From: Aquimarina sp. U1-2
GTDB taxonomy: Bacteria > Bacteroidota > Bacteroidia > Flavobacteriales > Flavobacteriaceae
Direction of reading: 5' to 3'
Length of the DNA: 64,000 nucleotides
Assembly: GCF_017897595.1 (NCBI RefSeq)
Contig: NZ_JAGKIK010000006.1
Location: forward strand, 212,360-276,359
Both the position numbers and the translations under genes were made by a program. The notes beneath the pieces were generated by a model, which was given only the letters and a program-made list of their open reading frames with translations, did no database searches and was not told the DNA's origin. Of the stretch, positions 24,956 to 34,278 are shown piece after piece; within the stretch, counting starts at the first letter, position 1; each line of letters begins with the position of its first letter.

Positions 24956-25495
24956 CTAGTTAGAGAAGCTGCCAACAAATGATTTTTCATACTTCTTCCA
25001 GGCATCTGCAGTTGTTAGTTTCTTGTAATCATTGTTGTTAATCATCTTAAGATACAGCTCTAACTGTTTTGGAGTTTTAAAGCCTACAACAGGAGCAATA
25101 AGATTTCCCTTTTCGTCAAAAAACACCATACTCGGATAACCGGTAACCTTTAATGCATTTGCAAAGAAATGTTGACTATTTCTACCTTTTCTGCCAGGAT
25201 CGTGATTAGGATTGGTATAGGTGAAGTTATTGTATCGAATCTCTTCAGTACCCTCTGCATTGAATTTTACAGCATAATAATGTTCATTCACATAAGCAAC
25301 TACATCTGCGTTGCGAAACGTTTTTTTATCGAGCAATTTACAGGGGCCACACCAATCGGTATAGACATCCATAAAAATCTTTTTAGGCTCTTTTTTTTGA
25401 GCGTCTAATGCTTCATTCATTGACATCCAATTGATTTCTTGTGCAAAAATCGATGTGAATGCTAAAAATGCAATAGTAGTAAGTAGGTTTTTCAT
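24956..25495 (-). CDS. Secreted thioredoxin-fold protein
   Basis: A 179-residue protein. A signal peptide (about 1-18, ending IFAQ) is followed by a DUF255/thioredoxin_7-like domain with the redox motif WCGPC at 48-52 and KLLDKKTFRNADVVAYVN. The cis-proline region is VTGYPSMVFFDEKGN. It is predicted periplasmic, where it would reduce or exchange disulfides of envelope proteins. The alternative start two codons upstream (25501) would only add Met-Ile; the ATG at 25495 begins a normal signal peptide. It stands alone, with no cytochrome-biogenesis neighbours. Confidence 0.9.
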   Translation of the reverse strand: MKNLLTTIAFLAFTSIFAQEINWMSMNEALDAQKKEPKKIFMDVYTDWCGPCKLLDKKTFRNADVVAYVNEHYYAVKFNAEGTEEIRYNNFTYTNPNHDPGRKGRNSQHFFANALKVTGYPSMVFFDEKGNLIAPVVGFKTPKQLELYLKMINNNDYKKLTTADAWKKYEKSFVGSFSN

Positions 25496-25766
25496 AATCA
25501 TAGCTTTTGATTTTTTTCAACAATAATTGTTCCTTTTTTAAAACTTTTCTTTTCTTTTAGAAAATGAGTAACGTTAGATCAATCGTTGTGCATACAAAAC
25601 GAGTTTATATGTATATTATTGGCGCTGGCAAAGGGGATGATACCCCGAGACCTGCCGCGAAATTAAAAATTGTGTTCAACCAATGTCATGGATTTGCCTT
25701 AAGATAGTTGATTAGTATTCACCTACTTCATTTTCTAAACTCATTCTAATTACTAGTGTTGCACGA

Positions 25767-27170
25767 TTATGACTTCACTTCTTCTACAGACTCCACTAAT
25801 TCATATCCTTCGGTTTCATAAACTGTTCCTTCTTTATCTTCAACACCGTGGGTTAATTTTTCCAGTTTTTTTCTGAATACCATCACTAGTAATCCAAAAG
25901 TAACACAGAACACTGCGATACCTGTAAAAATGGTAAATTCTCCTAAACTCTCAGCAGATTCTCCAAGTAATCCTGCCAATTTGTTACCAAACCCTGTCAT
26001 AGCGAAATATACGCCCATCATTAATGCCCCATATTTGACCGGAGCCAATTTGGTAATAAATGACAATGCTACGGGTGAAATGCAAAGTTCTCCGATAGTA
26101 TGAAATAAATACGCTAATACTAACCAATACATGGCAGAAGATCCATCAGCATTAAATTCTGATGCTGCAGCGGTCATAAAAAAGAAACCCGTACCCATAA
26201 TGATAAGTCCGATAATCATTTTGAATAACGAAGTTGCCACTTTACCCTGTAGTTTTCTCTTTGCCCAATACCAAGCCACCGTTGTTCCTAAAAAAATAAT
26301 AAACATAGCATTTAATGACTGAAACCATGAAGCTGGAACCTCCCAACCCATCAGCATACGATCTGTTTTTTCTTTGGCGTAAATATTCATTAATCCCCCT
26401 GCCTGCTCAAAAGCTCCCCAAAATACAATTACTAATAAGAATGAAATTAATAACACTATAATTCTGTCCTTTTCAACTTTGGTTAGGGGTCGATTCATAG
26501 CCTCTTTATCTTCTTCAACTTCAGAAGTTCCGAGAAAATTTCCAACATTTTTCAAATATTTCTGACCTAAAAGATATTGTAACAATCCCAATGCCATACC
26601 TATACCTGCCAAACCAAAACCATAGTGCCAACCATGTACTTCTCCTACATATCCTACAATTAAACTAGACAAAAAAGCGCCTAAATTGATTCCGATATAA
26701 AAAATAGTAAATCCTTTATCCCGTCGTATATCTCCCGGTCGATACAATCCCCCTACCATTGTAGAAATATTAGGTTTTAACATGCCTACCCCGGCTATAA
26801 TCAAACCAAGACCAGAATACCATGCCCACATTTGCTCTACAGCCAAAACACTATGTCCTGCAACCAATAAAATTCCCCCTATTAAGACTGACTTCTTTTG
26901 ACCAAGAAATTTATCGGCAATCCATCCTCCGGGAATCGACGCCACATACACCAACATGGTATACCAACCATAAAGTGCCAAAGCTTCTCCAGAAGACCAA
27001 CCCAGCCCTGGATTTTCATCTACAGTCTTCGCCGTTAAGTACAGTACAAATATTGCTCTCATTCCATAGTAGGAAAAGCGCTCCCACATTTCTGTAAAAA
27101 ATAATATATAAAGTCCTACCGGATGCCCAAAAAGTTCTTTTTGATGTGCTGCTTTAACTGTATTTGCCAT
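25767..27170 (-). CDS. POT/PTR family proton-dependent oligopeptide transporter
   Basis: A 467-residue major-facilitator permease with about 12-14 helices. The N-terminal ExxER motif appears in FTEMWERFSYYGMRAIF (proton coupling), and the PTR2 signature is FTIFYIGINLGAFLSSLI. It imports di- and tripeptides with protons. The gene begins 16 bp after the stop of the DPP-IV-type peptidase gene on the same strand, so peptides released outside by the peptidase are likely taken up by this transporter. Confidence 0.94.
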   Translation of the reverse strand: MANTVKAAHQKELFGHPVGLYILFFTEMWERFSYYGMRAIFVLYLTAKTVDENPGLGWSSGEALALYGWYTMLVYVASIPGGWIADKFLGQKKSVLIGGILLVAGHSVLAVEQMWAWYSGLGLIIAGVGMLKPNISTMVGGLYRPGDIRRDKGFTIFYIGINLGAFLSSLIVGYVGEVHGWHYGFGLAGIGMALGLLQYLLGQKYLKNVGNFLGTSEVEEDKEAMNRPLTKVEKDRIIVLLISFLLVIVFWGAFEQAGGLMNIYAKEKTDRMLMGWEVPASWFQSLNAMFIIFLGTTVAWYWAKRKLQGKVATSLFKMIIGLIIMGTGFFFMTAAASEFNADGSSAMYWLVLAYLFHTIGELCISPVALSFITKLAPVKYGALMMGVYFAMTGFGNKLAGLLGESAESLGEFTIFTGIAVFCVTFGLLVMVFRKKLEKLTHGVEDKEGTVYETEGYELVESVEEVKS

Positions 27171-27186
27171 TATGTTAATTTAATAT

Positions 27187-29358
27187 TTATAAGTTGTCTT
27201 TAATAAAATTGGTCATTTTTGTAAACAAATGTAAACGGGTATTACCACCATAAATCCCGTGATTTTTATCTGGATAGATGGCCCAATCAAATTGCTTATT
27301 GGCCTGTACCAAAGCTTCTATAAGTTGCATACTGTTCTGAACGTGTACATTATCGTCTGCACTACCATGTACTAATAAAAACTCACCTTGCAAGCCATTT
27401 ACATAATTTATAGGAGAGTTTTGATCATACCCTTTGGCATTTTCTTGCGGAGTTTTTAAATAACGTTCGGTATAGATAGTATCGTAAAATCTCCAACTGG
27501 TAACAGGCGCAACAGCAATAGCCATTTTAAATGTATCTGCACCTTTAAACAAACAGTTGCTTGACATAAAACCTCCGTAGCTCCATCCCCAAATACCTAT
27601 TCTGGCTGCATCAATATAGGCAAGAGCTCCTAATTTTTTGGCTGCTGCAATTTGATCTTGCACCTCTAAATTACCTAAGTCATTTTGTGTCACTTTTTTA
27701 AATTTTGCTCCTTTTAGCCCCGTACCTCTGCCATCAACACAGGCAATAATATAACCTTGCTGCGCTAACATCATATGCCAATAATCCCTTTGGCTATTCC
27801 AGGTATTTGTAACCATTTGGGATCCCGGTCCAGAATATTGAAACATGAGTAACGGATATTTCTTCTCAGGATCGAAATTATTGGGTTTGATCATATACAT
27901 ATTCAATTGCTCCCCGTGTATTTCAATAGTAGAAAACTCTTTGGGTCGAACATCGTAAAGCTTTAATTTTTCTACTAAAGCACTATTCATTTCGAGTTCT
28001 CGTATAATTTTTCCGGTAGTTCCATCATTTAATGTGTAGGTATATGGAGTTCTAGCATTCGAAAAATAATTAATGTATACACTGAAGTCTGCACTAAACT
28101 CGGCATCATTAGATCCATCTTTTGAACTTAATCGTTTCTTATTTTTTCCTTCTAGGGATATGCTATACACATCTCTATTGACATTGCTATCTTCTACACT
28201 TTGATAAAATATATTTTTACTTTTAGGATCATAACCATAGTATTGCGTAACATCCCAATTGCCTTGAGTTATCTGGTTGATTAATACTCCCGATGACGAA
28301 TAATGATAAATATGGTTAAATCCATCTTTTTCGCTAGTCCATAAAAAGCTGTTATCTTCTAGAAAGGTCAAATTATCAGTAATATCTACATAGGCACTAT
28401 CTTTCTCGTTAAGTACTACCTTCGGAGTTTTGATTTTAGCATCGATCATCAATACATCCAGGTTGTTTTGATGTCTATTCAATACTTGCGCACTCAAAAC
28501 ATTAGGATCTTTAGTCCACTTTATTCTGGGAATGTAAAAATCTTTGTAGGTTCCTAACTTAATCTCATCTAGCGACATCGCTTCTAAATCGGCAATAAAC
28601 AGAGAAACTTTTGAATTTTTTTCTCCAGCTTTTGGATATTTAAATACTTGTTGTTTTTGGTATAATCCTGTACCAAAAACATCCATAGAAAACTCGGGTA
28701 CTTCGCGTTCGTCAAAACGTATAAAGGCAATTTTTTTACTGTCGGCACTCCAGTCAAAAGCCCTAACAAAAGAAAATTCTTCTTCATGTACCCAATCGGT
28801 AATCCCATTAATTATTTCATTCTTCTTGCCATCATTCGTAAGTTGTACTTCTTTCCCTGTCACAAAATTTAGCATATAAATATTGTTGTCGAGCACATAA
28901 GCAACTTTGTTTCCATCTGGAGATAATACGGGTTCTTGAATTTTTTGATCACTTATTTTAAAAACTCCGTTTGAAGGTACATCGTAAATATGGTAAATCG
29001 CCTTTTTTGACCTACGATAGATAGGTTCTACCGCACTTGTGAGAAGTATTCTGGTTTCGTCTTTACTAAATGTATATCCCTGAAAAGAGTTCAACCCCTC
29101 TATAGAAGAAGAGCTCACCAAAGTCTTCACTTTATTACCAGTAGCATAATCATAAACTACAATATGGGTTGCGCCAGAAATTTTATCATTTTCTAAAACC
29201 GAATATTGTGTTCCGTTTTTTAAGGAGTGTACCGATTTCAAACCTTCTGTTCCAAAAGTGCCCGCAAAGATCTCTTTCAGGGTTATTGGTTTGTTTTGTG
29301 CAATTGCAGAGAATCCTACAAATAATAAGATTCTAAAAAACAATGTTGTACTGTTCAT
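27187..29358 (-). CDS. Dipeptidyl/prolyl tripeptidyl peptidase, S9B (DPP-IV) family
   Basis: A 723-residue secreted serine peptidase. A signal peptide occupies about residues 1-20. An eight-bladed beta-propeller (DPPIV_N, about 90-480) precedes the alpha/beta-hydrolase domain. The nucleophile is S593 in GWSYGG, the acid lies in SADDNVH and the histidine in DKNHGIYGG. The propeller sequence SWTDWVHEEEF-type segment (TDWVHEEEFSF) holds the double-Glu motif that binds the substrate N terminus. It removes N-terminal di- or tripeptides, typically after proline, in the periplasm. It is cotranscribed with the POT transporter. Confidence 0.94.
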   Translation of the reverse strand: MNSTTLFFRILLFVGFSAIAQNKPITLKEIFAGTFGTEGLKSVHSLKNGTQYSVLENDKISGATHIVVYDYATGNKVKTLVSSSSIEGLNSFQGYTFSKDETRILLTSAVEPIYRRSKKAIYHIYDVPSNGVFKISDQKIQEPVLSPDGNKVAYVLDNNIYMLNFVTGKEVQLTNDGKKNEIINGITDWVHEEEFSFVRAFDWSADSKKIAFIRFDEREVPEFSMDVFGTGLYQKQQVFKYPKAGEKNSKVSLFIADLEAMSLDEIKLGTYKDFYIPRIKWTKDPNVLSAQVLNRHQNNLDVLMIDAKIKTPKVVLNEKDSAYVDITDNLTFLEDNSFLWTSEKDGFNHIYHYSSSGVLINQITQGNWDVTQYYGYDPKSKNIFYQSVEDSNVNRDVYSISLEGKNKKRLSSKDGSNDAEFSADFSVYINYFSNARTPYTYTLNDGTTGKIIRELEMNSALVEKLKLYDVRPKEFSTIEIHGEQLNMYMIKPNNFDPEKKYPLLMFQYSGPGSQMVTNTWNSQRDYWHMMLAQQGYIIACVDGRGTGLKGAKFKKVTQNDLGNLEVQDQIAAAKKLGALAYIDAARIGIWGWSYGGFMSSNCLFKGADTFKMAIAVAPVTSWRFYDTIYTERYLKTPQENAKGYDQNSPINYVNGLQGEFLLVHGSADDNVHVQNSMQLIEALVQANKQFDWAIYPDKNHGIYGGNTRLHLFTKMTNFIKDNL

Positions 29359-29631
29359 CTTTGTATTGATTGCATTTAAAAGTTTTACGTAGTAGCTTAT
29401 TTTAGAATTTCAATACTAAGTTATGCTCTTCGCTATTTATTTTCTAAATTTTAACAATGCCAAGATTACTAAAAAATCTGCGAAAAATACAATAAATGCT
29501 GTTAAATACAATAAAATTACCCTAGACTATTGACTTTTTTTTAACATATCGTTAGTGAAATGAAGAATGTTTCTTACTTTACTATTTCTTAAAATGCCAA
29601 AATTGCAAAGCAAATCTATTGCAATTATGTA

Positions 29632-29778
29632 TTTTCATACGTTTGAATGTTTTTAATTGTTTGAAAATGAAATAATTAAAAAATTGAGAACGTATGTAAC
29701 CGCAACGCTCTAACATGAAAAATTGTAAACATTCCGTTTTGCGAAGTAATTTTTAAAATTTATTACTATTCGTTTCAT
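29632..29778 (-). repeat. 147-bp dispersed intergenic repeat, copy B
   Basis: Reverse-complement partner of 12694-12840 with about 133 of 147 bases identical. It lies in the 466-bp gap between the divergent DPP-IV and HMG-CoA reductase genes. Its short frame (MKRIVINFKNYFAKRNV, then five more codons) differs from copy A mainly by non-synonymous changes. The terminal ATGAAAA opens only an 18-codon frame here. Confidence 0.8.
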
Positions 29779-29790
29779 AAAACAGAATAG

Positions 29791-29798
29791 TATATTTG
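29791..29798 (+). promoter_or_regulatory. Candidate -7 promoter element of HMG-CoA reductase
   Basis: TATATTTG is a perfect match to TAnnTTTG and lies 26 bp before the ATG at 29825, just outside repeat copy B. The -33 region is weak. Confidence 0.45.
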
Positions 29799-29824
29799 AA
29801 GCTATTTATAATAGTATACAAAAC

Positions 29825-31144
29825 ATGAGTCCTTTAGTTTCTGGTTTTTCTAAACTCTCTAAAACTGATAAAATCAAGTGGTTAGCTACACATCATTTTA
29901 ATAATGACCCTACTGCTACAGCTGTACTGACGACGTATTGGAATTCTGATGAAAAATTGCAGCGATTACATGATGAGTTTACAGAAAATACGATTTCTAA
30001 TTATTACCTTCCGTTTTCAGTAGCCCCAAACTTTGTTATTAATGGCAAAACCTACACGATCCCAATGGCGATCGAAGAGAGTTCTGTAGTAGCTGCTGCC
30101 AGTAAAGCTGCCAAATTTTGGCAAAAACGAGGGGGTTTTACAGCAAAAGTGCTGTCTACTACGAAAGTAGGGCAAGTTCATTTTTTATTTACTGGAGTTC
30201 CTGATCACCTATTACAATTTTTTACAGAAATTGAACCCGTGTTGCGTGCTTCCGTCTCTCATATCACCAAAAACATGGAAAAACGTGGCGGGGGATTAAA
30301 AAGTATAGAACTAAGAGACAAAACCGCACAACTCGATTCGTACTATCAACTGCATTGTACATTTGAAACTGCAGATGCGATGGGGGCTAATTTCATTAAC
30401 TCGACCTTAGAACAATTAGCTAAAACCCTGGTGACCGAAGCTAAACATTATGAGCACTTCTCAATTTCAGATAAGCATATAGAAATTTTGATGAGCATAT
30501 TATCAAACTACGTTCCTGAATGTTTGGTAAAAGCTACTGTATCCTGTAAAATTGATGAATTAGAAAGCACAGCTACATTATCTGCAGAAGCATATGCCAA
30601 AAAGTTTATAAGAGCAATACAAATTGCAAATATAGAGCCCTATCGTGCGGTAACGCATAATAAGGGTATTATGAACGGTATAGATGCCGTTGTATTGGCA
30701 ACGGGTAATGATTTTAGAGCAGTAGAAGCCGGTGCGCATGCGTATGCGTCGCGAAAGGGCACTTATACCAGCCTTACTCACGCCGAAATTAAAGATGATA
30801 CTTTTACATTTTCGATTGAAGTCCCTCTGGCTTTGGGTACCGTTGGGGGATTAACTAATTTACATCCCCTAGTAAAATTCGCTTTACAGTTACTCGATAC
30901 ACCCAATGCAACAAAATTAATGGAAATTACTGCAGTAGCAGGACTCGCTCAAAATTTTGCTGCCGTAAACTCTTTAATTACGACAGGAATTCAGCAGGGC
31001 CATATGAAAATGCATTTGATGAATATCCTTAATCAATTTGAAGCTACGGCGCATGAAAAAGCAAAGCTCATAAAATATTTTGAAACCAATACTGTTACTC
31101 ATAATGAGGTAGTTACGCAAATTGAAAAGTTAAGAACATCCTAA
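29825..31144 (+). CDS. Hydroxymethylglutaryl-CoA reductase, class II-like
   Basis: A 439-residue cytoplasmic enzyme reducing HMG-CoA to mevalonate, the committed step of the mevalonate pathway. Visible signatures are AIEESSVVAAASKAA near residue 80 (catalytic Glu), TADAMGANFIN near 190 (DAMGxN) and GTVGGLTNLHP near 340. Size and lack of membrane anchor fit the bacterial class II enzyme. It is followed 5 bp later by a GHMP kinase of mevalonate type, giving a two-gene isoprenoid operon. A polyprenyl diphosphate synthase gene lies about 8 kb away. The usual symbol would be mvaA. Confidence 0.93.
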   Translation: MSPLVSGFSKLSKTDKIKWLATHHFNNDPTATAVLTTYWNSDEKLQRLHDEFTENTISNYYLPFSVAPNFVINGKTYTIPMAIEESSVVAAASKAAKFWQKRGGFTAKVLSTTKVGQVHFLFTGVPDHLLQFFTEIEPVLRASVSHITKNMEKRGGGLKSIELRDKTAQLDSYYQLHCTFETADAMGANFINSTLEQLAKTLVTEAKHYEHFSISDKHIEILMSILSNYVPECLVKATVSCKIDELESTATLSAEAYAKKFIRAIQIANIEPYRAVTHNKGIMNGIDAVVLATGNDFRAVEAGAHAYASRKGTYTSLTHAEIKDDTFTFSIEVPLALGTVGGLTNLHPLVKFALQLLDTPNATKLMEITAVAGLAQNFAAVNSLITTGIQQGHMKMHLMNILNQFEATAHEKAKLIKYFETNTVTHNEVVTQIEKLRTS

Positions 31145-31149
31145 CCATC

Positions 31150-32076
31150 ATGAAAAAATCTTTTTATAGTCACGGCAAATTATTACTTACAGCAGAATAT
31201 TTAGTTTTGGATGGTGTATCGGCTTTGGCCCTACCTACTCAAAAAGGACAATGGTTATATGTTGAAGAAAGCAGTAATGAACCGGTCATAAAATGGAAAA
31301 GCATTGACGAGCACGACATCGTTTGGTTTGAAACATCGTTAACTTTAAAAAATGACTATATCGTTACCACTAATGAAGCTCAAAATGATGATGTTGTGAC
31401 TAAAACATTAATCGATATTTTAAATGCAGCAAAAAAATTAAACCCTAATTTTCTCACTTCGAATATAGGATATGAAATCGAATCTAAATTAGAATTTAAC
31501 AGAGCTTGGGGATTAGGATCTTCGTCAACACTTATCAATAATATAGCCCAATGGGCAAAAGTTAATGCTTTTGAGTTACTAAACCTTAGTTTTGGAGGTA
31601 GTGGTTATGATATAGCCTGTGCGCAATACGATTATCCTATAATTTATACAAGAATAGAAAACAAACCTACTATAAAAGAGGTAAATTTTGATCCTCCCTT
31701 TGCAGATCATCTTTTCTTTATTTATCTCAATGAAAAGCAGGATAGTAAAGAATCGATTAAACGCTATCAATCCTTACCGCTGAAAGACTTTGACAAGGCT
31801 GAAACTGCAGTAACAGAAATTACTGCAGCGTTAGTAACATGCACAGCACTTCCCGAATTTCAAAAACTTATAGATACTCACGAAGATATTATTTCAAACA
31901 TTATTAAAACCGAAACGATAAAATCGAGAGTATTTCCAGATTACTCAGGAAGCATTAAAAGTCTTGGTGGCTGGGGTGGTGATTTTGTTTTAGCCACCGG
32001 CACTCCGTCAGATATGGAATATTTTCGAAGTAAGGGATACACTACTATTATTTCATATAAAAATATGATTCTGTAA
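31150..32076 (+). CDS. GHMP kinase, probable mevalonate kinase
   Basis: A 308-residue GHMP-superfamily kinase. The N-terminal YSHGKLLLTAEYLVLDG segment and the ATP-binding glycine loop WGLGSSSTLINN (about 118-129) are typical, as is the late GGWGGDFVLATG motif (about 277-288). In Bacteroidota this family next to HMG-CoA reductase is taken as the mevalonate kinase that phosphorylates the reductase product; phosphomevalonate kinase is the alternative. It starts 5 bp after the reductase gene. No transcription terminator is seen in the following 200 bp. Confidence 0.85.
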   Translation: MKKSFYSHGKLLLTAEYLVLDGVSALALPTQKGQWLYVEESSNEPVIKWKSIDEHDIVWFETSLTLKNDYIVTTNEAQNDDVVTKTLIDILNAAKKLNPNFLTSNIGYEIESKLEFNRAWGLGSSSTLINNIAQWAKVNAFELLNLSFGGSGYDIACAQYDYPIIYTRIENKPTIKEVNFDPPFADHLFFIYLNEKQDSKESIKRYQSLPLKDFDKAETAVTEITAALVTCTALPEFQKLIDTHEDIISNIIKTETIKSRVFPDYSGSIKSLGGWGGDFVLATGTPSDMEYFRSKGYTTIISYKNMIL

Positions 32077-32278
32077 ACATAACTAGAGAAAAAACTATTT
32101 TGACTTGAAGATAACTTTAATGAACTACTGCGAGGTAAATCCATTGAATTATTAAAATTACTACCTTCTCGTTTTAAAGATTAAAAAACTTGGTTATCAT
32201 TCGTCCTAAATTCTGACTTTAAAAGTCCCATCGCCCGTTTTATTTCACTCGAGGCAAAGTCTTAAAAAACTCCATTGA

Positions 32279-32470
32279 TTAAACATACAAAAAGCAATCC
32301 TCACAATTTTTGATCTCACCATAATAGGTTTCTCTGTATTTATGAAGTGTTTGAATAGGCAGGCCTAAAATATGTTTTCTAATATAGGTCACTTTGGTGG
32401 TAAGTTCACCCATTTTTTTACTGTATCGCTTTTCTGTTTTTGTTTTTCTTTTAATTTTTATTAATCTCAT
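32279..32470 (-). CDS. Small conserved flavobacterial protein, function unknown
   Basis: A 63-residue basic protein with no signal peptide or helix of membrane type. It contains many Lys/Arg residues in the first third, then LHKYRETYYGEIKNCEDC, with two cysteines near the end (CEDC) that could bind metal. It looks like a real gene because composition and codon use fit a structured protein, and short flavobacterial proteins with this kind of ending are remembered; no name can be given. It lies downstream of two other minus-strand small genes. Confidence 0.55.
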   Translation of the reverse strand: MRLIKIKRKTKTEKRYSKKMGELTTKVTYIRKHILGLPIQTLHKYRETYYGEIKNCEDCFLYV

Positions 32471-32550
32471 TGAATAGGTTTAGGTTTGTTATTCTAAATT
32501 TTGCATCACTACGTATACTACTGTTTTTTTATAGTATTTAAAAAGTAGGA

Positions 32551-32700
32551 TCACAAGGCGCTATTGGTACACATCACCTCCCAATATGACATTTCTGAGA
32601 AATCCAAACATTTACGTGATTTGTTTTGAATTTTCCAATAGCTTATTTCCTTGCGAATTTTGTGAGAATCTCTTTGTTCTCCGGGGATTCCGTTTTTCAT
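32551..32700 (-). CDS. Possible 49-residue small protein
   Basis: An ATG at 32698-32700 opens 49 codons ending TGA at 32551-32553. The translation starts MKNGIPGEQRDSHKIRKEIS and contains two cysteines and two Ser-Tyr-Trp triplets. It sits in a 294-bp gap between two small genes of the same strand. There is no recognisable family and only the frame length and its position support it, so it may be chance. Confidence 0.3.
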   Translation of the reverse strand: MKNGIPGEQRDSHKIRKEISYWKIQNKSRKCLDFSEMSYWEVMCTNSAL

Positions 32701-32764
32701 GTATGTGATTTTGGTTTTGAATTATTCTTGGTTTGGTTAGTTACAAAAAAGAGTATGAATAGAC

Positions 32765-33121
32765 TTAGATGGCATGCACAATAGCATTAATGCGATGTCG
32801 ATGTACCAATCTTTCAGTAAATGCCTTATGGCCCTTGGGTGCTAATAAATGTAATTTCCCCTTTTTCATCGAGGCTACAAAACTTAGCACTTTCCATTTG
32901 ACTACTAAACCTTTCGGATTTTCCTCTTTTAAAGCAACCTCAGTAAAATGCTTAGATCCTCCATGAGTAGTAAAAGATAGGTCAGCTTGTATTGCTTCTT
33001 TTGTTGCTTTACTAGTAAATACTTTGGTGTCTTCATAATCTCTATGAACAGATCGTACCGAAGTCGTAGCTTTTTTTTCTGCCCAGGCTATAGCTTTATC
33101 TAAATACTTTTCTTTACTCAT
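32765..33121 (-). CDS. Conserved hypothetical protein, 118 residues
   Basis: An 118-residue basic, soluble protein. The N terminus (KYLDKAIAWAEKKATTSVRS) looks helical and the centre contains THGGSKHFTEVALKEENPKGLVV, suggesting a small alpha/beta domain. No known domain or catalytic motif was recognised. It has no signal peptide. The frame is well formed with a single ATG start and no competing longer frame on the other strand. Function unknown. Confidence 0.7.
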   Translation of the reverse strand: MSKEKYLDKAIAWAEKKATTSVRSVHRDYEDTKVFTSKATKEAIQADLSFTTHGGSKHFTEVALKEENPKGLVVKWKVLSFVASMKKGKLHLLAPKGHKAFTERLVHRHRINAIVHAI

Positions 33122-33303
33122 ATACTATTTTTACTGAAACAATTACATTTTACCTTTGATATAAAGGATTTCTACAAAGATACTTAAAATTAGTTTGCAT
33201 AGAAACTATTTATGTTAACATGATGTTAATTCTAGAATGCATTAGAATTTCGTTATTCTGAAATATGAATTTCCTTAATTTAACCTGAACGGTTTGCCTC
33301 AAG

Positions 33304-33399
33304 CTGAATACTGAAACGAGTTCAGCACAGGCTCGTTTCAGCTTCTTATCTCAATGTACTGAAAATAAACGTAATGAGATCCTGAAATGAATTCAGGAT
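33304..33399. repeat. REP-like hairpins in the gap before the MarR gene
   Basis: Within the 529-bp gap 33122-33650, CTGAAACGAG / CTCGTTTCAG (33311-33341) and ATCCTGAA / TTCAGGAT (33379-33399) form two adjacent hairpins. The first 22 bases (33304-33325) recur at 59574-59595 with one mismatch. Apart from these hairpins the gap shows no gene on either strand. Confidence 0.7.
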
Positions 33400-33650
33400 G
33401 ACTTCTCAGTTAAGTTTTAGGTATAATAAAAGACAATCAAATTCTGAAGAGCGCTATTGATATAAAACCAACCGAATAGCGAGTAAACTATCTTGAGGCA
33501 AGCCCACGAAGTATTTGTGGAAAATAGTATTTCAATTGTAAGGCAAACCTCTGGTGTTATACCTTTTGGCGGTGCCAATAAAATTTTGATACGTAATTGC
33601 GAATTGGCTTTGTTTATGATGTATCTCGTAAATACACAACCAAGTTCCCC

Positions 33651-34136
33651 TTATTTTTCTAGAGTATCTGGCAACTCTTTGATGGTAAGCAACGGTGCAG
33701 CGTCTATATCTTCTACATCCATAATCGATGTCAAGAGCTCAATATTTCTATCTAGTTCACCGATTTGAGACGGCGTAAGTTTTTTTAATTTTTGAGATAG
33801 TTTTTCTTGCAGCGTAGTAGGTGATTTTTGCAGTAATTCTGCTCCTTTCGCAGTAAGTGTAATATAAGTAGCTCGTTTATCGTTAGGCTCAGGCAAACGA
33901 GCAACTAACCCTTTACTTTCTAACCGTGTAATAATTCCCGAAACCGTACTTGCATTTAAATTAATATATGCTTTTATATCCTTAGCAAAAGCACGGTAAT
34001 CTTGTTGATCTGACAAATATTGAAGTACCAACAACTGCGGAATGCTTACACCCAGCTCTTTTTCTATCTTTTTGCTTTCGAGATTGATCGAGCGTATGAT
34101 TTTTCTTAGTTTAACCAGAATTTCAATATACTTCAT
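33651..34136 (-). CDS. MarR family transcriptional regulator
   Basis: A 161-residue winged-helix regulator. The N-terminal helix is followed by the HTH core (about 35-100) with INLNASTVSGIITRLESKGLVARLPEPNDKRA-type recognition helix and wing, which is the MarR signature. The C-terminal helix (about 120-145) would form the dimer interface. It acts as a dimer at palindromic operators, often controlling stress or efflux genes. Its targets are not evident; it follows odhB on the same strand after a terminator and probably has its own promoter. Confidence 0.9.
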   Translation of the reverse strand: MKYIEILVKLRKIIRSINLESKKIEKELGVSIPQLLVLQYLSDQQDYRAFAKDIKAYINLNASTVSGIITRLESKGLVARLPEPNDKRATYITLTAKGAELLQKSPTTLQEKLSQKLKKLTPSQIGELDRNIELLTSIMDVEDIDAAPLLTIKELPDTLEK

Positions 34137-34232
34137 TTGTTTGGTCGATTAATTATTCTTGTGCATGTCTAAAGATAACTGTAGTATGAAGTTTATTAAG
34201 AAGTCGTTACATACCTATCGTTCTATATACTA

Positions 34233-34260
34233 AAAAACCCCAGTTAAGACTGAGGTTTTC
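34233..34260 (-). terminator. Rho-independent terminator of odhB
   Basis: Read on the minus strand, AAACCTCAGT, loop CTTA and ACTGGGGTTT form a stem with one mismatch, followed by a T-run. It lies 19 bp after the odhB stop codon. Confidence 0.75.
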
Positions 34261-34278
34261 TTAAATTACACCTTATTG

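Noticed and set aside
33493..33768. Plus-strand open frame of 91 codons
   Set aside because: Its second half is the shadow of the MarR gene and the first half shows no protein-like pattern.
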